From Haplosporangium gracile (Eukaryota; Mortierellomycota; Mortierellomycetes; Mortierellales; Mortierellaceae), in contig JAAAUF010000844.1 in NCBI GenBank assembly GCA_015499985.1, positions 1 to 13,935 of the forward strand: a DNA stretch of 13,935 nt, in the 5' to 3' direction. The notes below the pieces were generated by a model that saw only the letters and a program-made list of their open reading frames with translations, did not search any database and was not told the origin of the DNA. A program made the translations under genes and the position numbers. The first letter of the stretch is position 1. Every line of letters begins with the position of its first letter. Of this stretch, positions 8,522 to 13,935 are shown one piece after another.

Positions 8522-11008
8522 ATGGATCCCCTCTTCCTGCAATTACCCTTGGAGTGTCTTCTCATCATCATCGAACACGTTGCTCGACAACCCAACCCGA
8601 CACCAACTCTCGCCGCCTTACTCCGCGTCAACAAGCACATAGCCTCCCTCACTCTTCCTGCCCTCTACAACAACCCCTACCAACCTGCCTTTCATGAGTA
8701 CGAAAGGAATGCCTATGCTCCTTACGGCAGCAACGACGATACCTTTTTGCACCTGGCCAAAAGCGGCTGCCCTCTCACCCGCACGCTACTTGGACCTCAT
8801 CCAGTAACCGACTACTCCGTGTTGATATCTACCGCCTTTGAGACGGACTTGACCACAAACAACCAGAAAAAGCACACAAAGACGACCACAACTACAACTC
8901 CCCAGCCTTCTTTCGCCTATCTCGCTCAAATTCGCCACCTCGACATGGAACCATGGGCCGTTTTACGAAAGGATCTTCACCTATACAACAAAGTTCTTTG
9001 CCCTTTGGAGGAGGCATATATGTCGAACCCGGAGTACATCCAACAACAGAGCTCGGTCTTTGTTTCACAGCATGTTATGAGGTCATTAGACACACCCAAC
9101 AAAATTAATCCGTACTACTATCAAACGCTCCTCTTCCGAGCCGTCGTGTGGACCCTTTCTGAACCTATCCTGGAGCAGCTCCAAACAATCACCATCCCAC
9201 TGTCCGACATCCAGCGCTACTGTACCGTCGTCTATCGACTTTATAGTCTGAAGCGTGTTCGCTTTGTTATCGACGAGGACTTTATCGATTCCGCAGAAGA
9301 ACAAGATCTGCCCGGTTCACATATGGAAAAGACCAAGCAGTCGATACTCCAGTTTTGCAGAGACCACTCGCAGGCGTTCCCAGGTCGCCTCATCACCACC
9401 ATTGTCTCCAATGGCCGTATCTGGGACAACAGCATGAGTATCGAGTGTCGTGAGAAGACCTTGATGGATCTTTTCCAGATTCTGCCTCCGCTCTATCGGC
9501 CACGAGTCCTGGACATGAGCAACTGGCGATATTTCGCAACTCATCCACAGGAAAGAGACTTTAAAGACGTTCATTTGGTCGACCTGGATTTTCCTCATGA
9601 ATGGTATAATGATTTCATGAGCCAGATTCCAATCGTTCTCCAGACTTGCCGAGCGCTGAAGAATTTGCGGTTGTCATTGATGCGCGGTGGTGTTTCGTTC
9701 AAGTGGGCGGTTCAGGAGAAGAAGGACTCAGAGGATCATGCCGGAACTCGGACGAATGGCGACAACAGCGGCGTAGGTTCATCACTTTCGGATTGTCGAC
9801 CGGCATATCAGCAGTATGGCTTGATTCCCCTCCAAGATGTCGAGATACGAGCGATGGTGTGCGATATCACTGATGAGGTTGACGACATTGTAGTCGCCTT
9901 CAGCAATACCTTAAGGCGCCTCTCCGTCAAAACAACACCCTTTAGGACACCGGTCTGCTTTGCAAAACAATGGATTAAGCTCCCGTTTCTGACCCACCTT
10001 GACTTCGACGTCCGCTACGGGATACTCGAGTTCGACACGGAGCTGCTCAAACACTGTCCAAGACTCGTCTTCCTCAAGCTCACGTACTCTGTCTGTCAGT
10101 ACGAGTGTAGGGATATCGTACCCTTTCGGCCTTTTCAACTTTATAGCCTTACGGATCTGATCTTGACGGGATGGCATGCACTGCGTTTCCACCCCGACAC
10201 GCTTCGGTCAACAAGAAGTCTAAAAAATTTGGAGCTCTCCACGGTTTCCGGCGAGGATAAGAGGGTGTACATCCCATCAGCCGAGGAACTGAACCGGTCC
10301 TACGGTGAGCAGGACGACAGTGCGTTGGATGACGATTCGGACCCAGATACCGCCTCGAACTCGGACAACACCATATCCCAGAAGAAATCAAGGATTATCC
10401 GGCCGCACTGGTCCTGGGATTGGAATCTGCCATGTCTCAAGACACTCAGACTACGGTCCGAGTTTGCGTTTCGGTTCCAGTTCAAGATGCTGGAAGGGTG
10501 CCTTGCCTTGGAGACCTTGGATCTGGACATTCGCGCAGGCGGTTCTGACCAGAGTCGAGTCGTCACCCGAGCGGATTTGTTTGTTTGTGTTGGCGAGGAT
10601 GATGGGCCTTCAGTGCAGCGACGACGCATCGTATCACCCTCACTCCGACATCTAAGGCTGCAAGGACGATGGGAGATAAGCGATACAATGCTGTTAGAGT
10701 TGCTGCCGGGTACTATGCCCAATCTTGAGAGCTTAATAGAGACACAGTGGATAGGGTACACGCTCGAGGGACTGATGAAGGCAGCTCAGATGATGTACAA
10801 TATCAGAGAGATTGAGGTGAGTGCTCCACGACCTTCAAATCAGGAAAAGACGAGTCTTCAGTTACTCGAGTATGGAGATGGAGAGGGGTCGACAACAGAG
10901 TCGCTCAGGATGGATTGCCGGATGGTCAAGTTGTCCTTTCCGCGTTCTTTGTGGAGTGCATCTATTGATGAGAACGATGGCGTGTATTTTTTCCGCCGAG
11001 GGTTTTAG
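8522..11008 (+). CDS. F-box-like leucine-rich-repeat protein, intact (828 aa)
   Basis: One uninterrupted frame runs from ATG in the context CCAACAATGG to TAG. Residues of about 5-55 look like an F-box: LPLECLLIIIEHV, then LAALLRVNKHIASLTLPALY. Such domains bind Skp1 in SCF ubiquitin ligases, so a role as substrate receptor is inferred. A Thr-rich run lies near 117-127. Irregular LRR strands follow: NLRLSL (~378), TLRRLSV (~462), FLTHLDF (~490), LVFLKLTY (~513), LTDLILTG (~542), LKNLELS (~566), LKTLRLRS (~638), LETLDLDI (~662), LRHLRLQG (~708) and IREIEVS (~761). An acidic low-complexity insert (DDSALDDDSDPD) lies near 599-610. The C-terminal DGVYFFRRGF is also conserved in the neighbouring dead copies. 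There are no introns, signal peptide or membrane segment. The substrate is unknown. It is the only intact member of four related units here. Confidence 0.85.
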   Translation: MDPLFLQLPLECLLIIIEHVARQPNPTPTLAALLRVNKHIASLTLPALYNNPYQPAFHEYERNAYAPYGSNDDTFLHLAKSGCPLTRTLLGPHPVTDYSVLISTAFETDLTTNNQKKHTKTTTTTTPQPSFAYLAQIRHLDMEPWAVLRKDLHLYNKVLCPLEEAYMSNPEYIQQQSSVFVSQHVMRSLDTPNKINPYYYQTLLFRAVVWTLSEPILEQLQTITIPLSDIQRYCTVVYRLYSLKRVRFVIDEDFIDSAEEQDLPGSHMEKTKQSILQFCRDHSQAFPGRLITTIVSNGRIWDNSMSIECREKTLMDLFQILPPLYRPRVLDMSNWRYFATHPQERDFKDVHLVDLDFPHEWYNDFMSQIPIVLQTCRALKNLRLSLMRGGVSFKWAVQEKKDSEDHAGTRTNGDNSGVGSSLSDCRPAYQQYGLIPLQDVEIRAMVCDITDEVDDIVVAFSNTLRRLSVKTTPFRTPVCFAKQWIKLPFLTHLDFDVRYGILEFDTELLKHCPRLVFLKLTYSVCQYECRDIVPFRPFQLYSLTDLILTGWHALRFHPDTLRSTRSLKNLELSTVSGEDKRVYIPSAEELNRSYGEQDDSALDDDSDPDTASNSDNTISQKKSRIIRPHWSWDWNLPCLKTLRLRSEFAFRFQFKMLEGCLALETLDLDIRAGGSDQSRVVTRADLFVCVGEDDGPSVQRRRIVSPSLRHLRLQGRWEISDTMLLELLPGTMPNLESLIETQWIGYTLEGLMKAAQMMYNIREIEVSAPRPSNQEKTSLQLLEYGDGEGSTTESLRMDCRMVKLSFPRSLWSASIDENDGVYFFRRGF

Positions 11009-11031
11009 ATGTTTCGCTTTCTTTCGCCAAA

Positions 11032-11037
11032 AATAAA
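11032..11037 (+). terminator. Polyadenylation signal AATAAA of the intact F-box/LRR gene
   Basis: AATAAA begins 24 nt after the stop, inside an A-rich run. It is a close but plausible 3' end signal. Confidence 0.5.
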
Positions 11038-11208
11038 AAAAGTGCCTTTGGTGGCGTTGACATAGTGCTCTTGAGTATCCGAAAACTTGTGTGAGGTTAA
11101 TTTTCAATCTCAGGCGAACAAGCCAAAAAAGAAATGAGCATTGGCCACCTGGACCCCTTGGGCTTGTCTCGCAATACGTAATTAGGCTTGTTTTGATTTC
11201 GATGAGAG

Positions 11209-11237
11209 CGCACAAGCCACATGTCAAAATTGCCAAT
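11209..11237 (+). promoter_or_regulatory. Duplicate upstream element ahead of F-box copy 3
   Basis: CGCACAAGCCACATGT at 11209-11224 is identical to 8296-8311 and is likewise followed by TGCCAAT. It lies 146 nt before the ATG at 11383. A pyrimidine-rich leader (about 11272-11377) and ACAACCAACAATGG follow, so the promoter was copied with the gene. Confidence 0.5.
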
Positions 11238-11382
11238 CCAATTTGCCAAACGAGAGTATTTCGTTCGCATAGCCGTGCCCTCCTTTCTCTTACTTCTTCT
11301 TTCTCTCTTCTCATCCTACTACCTACATTTCCCTCTCCCTCTCCTTTCTTCTTTCCTCACCTCTTCTCCTTCACAACCAACA

Positions 11383-13420
11383 ATGGCTTCCTCCTTGCTG
11401 CAATTACCCGAAGACTGTCTCCTCCTCCTCATTCAGGACATCGCTTGACAACCTAACCCAACACCTGCAGAGTACACGCAAAAGCAGGGAGCGATATTTG
11501 TTTCTTCTCGTGTTGCCTATGCTTCTCAGCGTGCATTTTCTACACGCTTTGTGTTCTATTATCACAAAGCACTAGTTCTCCGAGCTGTCGTCTGGACCCT
11601 CGTCAACCCCATCCTCGAATAACTTCACTCAGCCACCATTCTACTCTCCGACATCCAACGCTATTTGTCGGTCATGCATCGGTTGCAGGATTTGAGGCTT
11701 GTTCGCCTTGTTTTATGAAGCCTTTGATGGCCATCCAGCGGATCGACATACACCTGATCCACCCAAGAACAAGTCCATGCAACAGCTCCTCCGGTTCGTC
11801 AGCGACCACATGGACACCTTCCCAGGTCGACTTGTCACTGCCATCATATCCGACAACCCTTATTGGCCAGTGAGGCAAACGTGTCCCTAGGAGATCGAGT
11901 CGGATCTCTATCGGATCCTGCCACCACTTATTCAGCCACAAGTATTTAACGAGAAGAATTGACGGCATTTTGCGGCTCAACCGCTATCGACGGACTGTCA
12001 GTGCATGGAGAAGATCGAACTAGATATAACTCGTGGCTGGTGGGTAAACTTTATCATTCAGAATCTTCACTTTTTCCAAGAGTGCCGTGCACTGAAGGAT
12101 TTGACATTGTCGTTGCCGCGTGGAGGGGTGTCGTTCAAGTGGGCAGTTAAGGAGAAGCAGGAGTCGGAGCAGCATCTTGGAACGTGAACAAGTGGCGGCG
12201 ACAGCAATGCAGGATTTTCAGCGCTTCAGGATTGGGATACTCGACCAGCATATCTGCAACATGGCCTAGTTCCTTTTCAGTATGTCAATATCTGCGCCAT
12301 TTTATTTCATTTCGAAGACGAAGTCGACAGCATTGCATTCGCCTTCAGCAGGACGTTGAGGCAGCTCTGCGTCGAACCATTGTTCAATGGGGGCTCGCCG
12401 CCAGTTCACGTCGGCCGGGGTTGGGTCTTTCTTCCGGCCATGAACCATCTCGACCTCACTGCTAATTACGGGGTCGACTTCGATACGGAGCTGCTCAAAC
12501 TCAGCCCAAGTCTCGTATTTCTCAAGCTCGGCGATTTTGTCTATCAGTACAAGTGCAGGGACATCGTGACGCGAAGCCCTTTTCGACTCTACGATTTCAC
12601 GGATCTTACGTTGACAGGATGGCCTGCATTGGCTTTTCACTCCGACACGCTTCAATCAACAAGGATATTGAAGAAGCTGGAGCTCTCGCTTTTTACCTGT
12701 GAAGGACATCCCTGCTTAATTCCACCAGTCGACGAACTGAATCGGTTGTTTGGCGAACAAGGCTATAGCATCTTGGACGACGACAGTGAGTCCCAGACGG
12801 CGCTAGATACAATTCGGCCGAGCTGATCGTGGGATTAGGATTTTCCTTGTCTCACGATTCTCCACCTCACATCCGAGTTTGCGTTCCATCTCCAGTTCAA
12901 GGTGTTGCAAGGATGCCTCGCGTTAGAGACTCTGGACCTGAATATGCGCACAGGCGGTTTTGACCACAGTCGAGTCATCACACGAGCGGATTTGATTGTT
13001 TCTGGTGGCGAGGATGATAGGCCCTCAGCGCAGCGACGATACACTGTGCTGCCCTTGCTTCGCTTTTTGAAGTTGCAGGGATGGTGGAAGATCAGCGAAA
13101 CCGCTCTGTCGGATTTGTTGCCGGGCATGCTGCCCAACCTCGAGCGATTGACAGTGATGGACTGGAGCAAATGCACATTGAAGGATCTGATGAGTGCGGT
13201 TAAGACGATGGGCAATATTAAGGAGATTGAGATTGACTTTCCTCAACCTTCAGAGAAGGAAGTGAAAAGTCTCAAGTTGCTGGATTATGATGACTTTGAT
13301 GAATCGACAGAGTGGCTCAAGACAGATGCTCGAATGATCAAGTTGTCGTTTCCGCATCGTGCGTGGATGGATGGTCGTAATGAGTGCGACGGTGTTTATT
13401 CCTTCCGCCGAGCCTCTTGA
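11383..13420 (+). pseudogene. F-box/LRR family copy 3, inactivated by stops, a frameshift and a deletion
   Basis: It aligns to the 8522 gene from start (SLLQLPEDCLLLLIQDIA) to the C-terminal DGVYSFRRAS. Lesions in order: TGA at 11446 where the intact gene has CGA; loss of the equivalent of codons about 30-170, a 423-nt in-frame deletion at about 11467-11470; TAA at 11620; a one-base shift near 11715 that moves to the next frame; TAG at 11888; TGA at 11960; TGA at 12185; TGA at 12824; TAG at 12836. Long stretches between are well kept, for example RALKDLTLSLPRGGVSFKWA, DFDTELLKLSPSLVFLKL and GCLALETLDLNM. The last open piece, of about 190 codons to 13420, is clean. Loss therefore looks recent compared with copy 1. 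A short peptide or a transcript could still be made, but not the full protein. Confidence 0.85.
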
Positions 13421-13514
13421 TTTTTATTCTTGATGTTTTCTGTCTTTTTTTTTTCATTGACCGCCTCATAAACCCTAATTATTTACTTTTGATCTGAGTG
13501 TGCGTTTTGGTAAT

Positions 13515-13892
13515 AGTTCAGGATATTGAAAGGATATCTCCCTTTGGAGACTTTGGATTTGGATCTACAGACAGACAAGAACAGTCGCAGTCGACCCACC
13601 ACCCGAGCAGAACTATCAGAACCCGTCGTTAAGGATGATGATAAGCTCTCTGTGGTCCCACGGTGGCTAAAACGCCTCAAGGCGATGAGCAATATGCAAA
13701 CTATTTTGACAGATTTGCGACAGGATGTAGAGGGTCTCGGGTTACGGAAATACCTTAAGTGGCACGCGGCGTCTAAGAAGTTGGCAGAGGATCCGACGAT
13801 GGTCGAGGATCGAGTTCACGGTCGATCTGCGTAAAGTTTGGGAGAGGGCTTTTGATATGTCTGATGTATATTTTTTCCCTCGCGGCTCTTAG
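13515..13892 (+). pseudogene. F-box/LRR family copy 4, 5'-truncated fragment
   Basis: Homology starts at about 13515 with FRILKGYLPLETLDLDLQTD, matching FKMLEGCLALETLDLDIRAG in the intact gene, and continues through RPTTRAEL (compare VVTRADL) and AMSNMQTI (compare MMYNIREI). The frame closes at TAA 13832-13834. In another frame the text continues as RIEFTVDLRKVWERAFDMSD and ends VYFFPRGS at TAG 13890-13892, the equivalent of GVYFFRRGF and its stop. There is thus a frameshift near 13790 and an internal loss in the last LRRs. No F-box or early LRRs exist upstream, because the region 13421-13514 is only the spacer after copy 3. It is a decayed tail of a further tandem unit. Confidence 0.65.
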
Positions 13893-13935
13893 TCCCCTCT
13901 TTTTTCTTCGTCTTGGCTCTACTCTTTTTTTTTTT

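Noticed and set aside
8404..8652. Minus-strand 82-codon basic frame
   Set aside because: It is antisense to the pyrimidine leader and the start of the intact F-box gene; the composition follows from the CT tract.
10300..10761. Minus-strand 153-codon frame
   Set aside because: It is a shadow of the intact F-box/LRR coding frame on the other strand.
12356..13420. Open pieces of copy 3 as separate short genes
   Set aside because: They are in the same frame as each other, separated only by stops that replace sense codons of the intact paralogue, so they are parts of one dead gene.

Overview
The window looks like genomic DNA from a filamentous fungus, most likely an early-diverging lineage of the Mortierella type. 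The evidence is spliced genes with short introns (110-144 nt) and GTAAGT/GTGAGC-like donors, AATAAA-type 3' signals, pyrimidine-rich leaders ahead of ATG, a secreted type-B carboxylesterase with a Kex2-like site, and a cluster of large single-exon F-box/LRR genes and their dead copies. No bacterial operon, tRNA, rRNA or CRISPR was seen. The taxonomic call is inference from gene style and was not tested by a search.

Layout. Bases 1-99 are the last 32 codons of a plus-strand gene that ends in ribonuclease-inhibitor-type leucine-rich repeats. A 358-bp near-perfect foldback element follows at 292-649: two 166-nt inverted arms around a 26-nt loop. Bases 650-1899 are AT-rich, full of A homopolymers, and hold no supportable gene. 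At 1900-2466 on the minus strand lies a decayed or heavily spliced coding remnant of unknown family. From 5200 down to 2673 (minus) is a complete four-exon gene for a 718-residue secreted carboxylesterase/lipase-family enzyme, with an N-terminal cysteine-bearing module that resembles a C-type-lectin fold. It has a TATA box at 5386-5394 and an AATAAA at 2565-2560.

The right half is a head-to-tail family of F-box/LRR genes on the plus strand. The order is a badly decayed copy (6765-8048), one intact 828-residue copy (8522-11008), a third copy killed by several stops, a frameshift and a 423-nt in-frame deletion (11383-13420), and a 5'-truncated fourth copy (about 13515-13892). The intact copy and the 11383 copy share an upstream CACAAGCCACATGT/CCAAT block, a pyrimidine leader and a CCAACAATGG start context. 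Promoter and gene were therefore duplicated together. The locus appears to show birth-and-death evolution of probable SCF ubiquitin-ligase substrate receptors, lying back to back with the secreted esterase across an intergenic region of about 1.5 kb.
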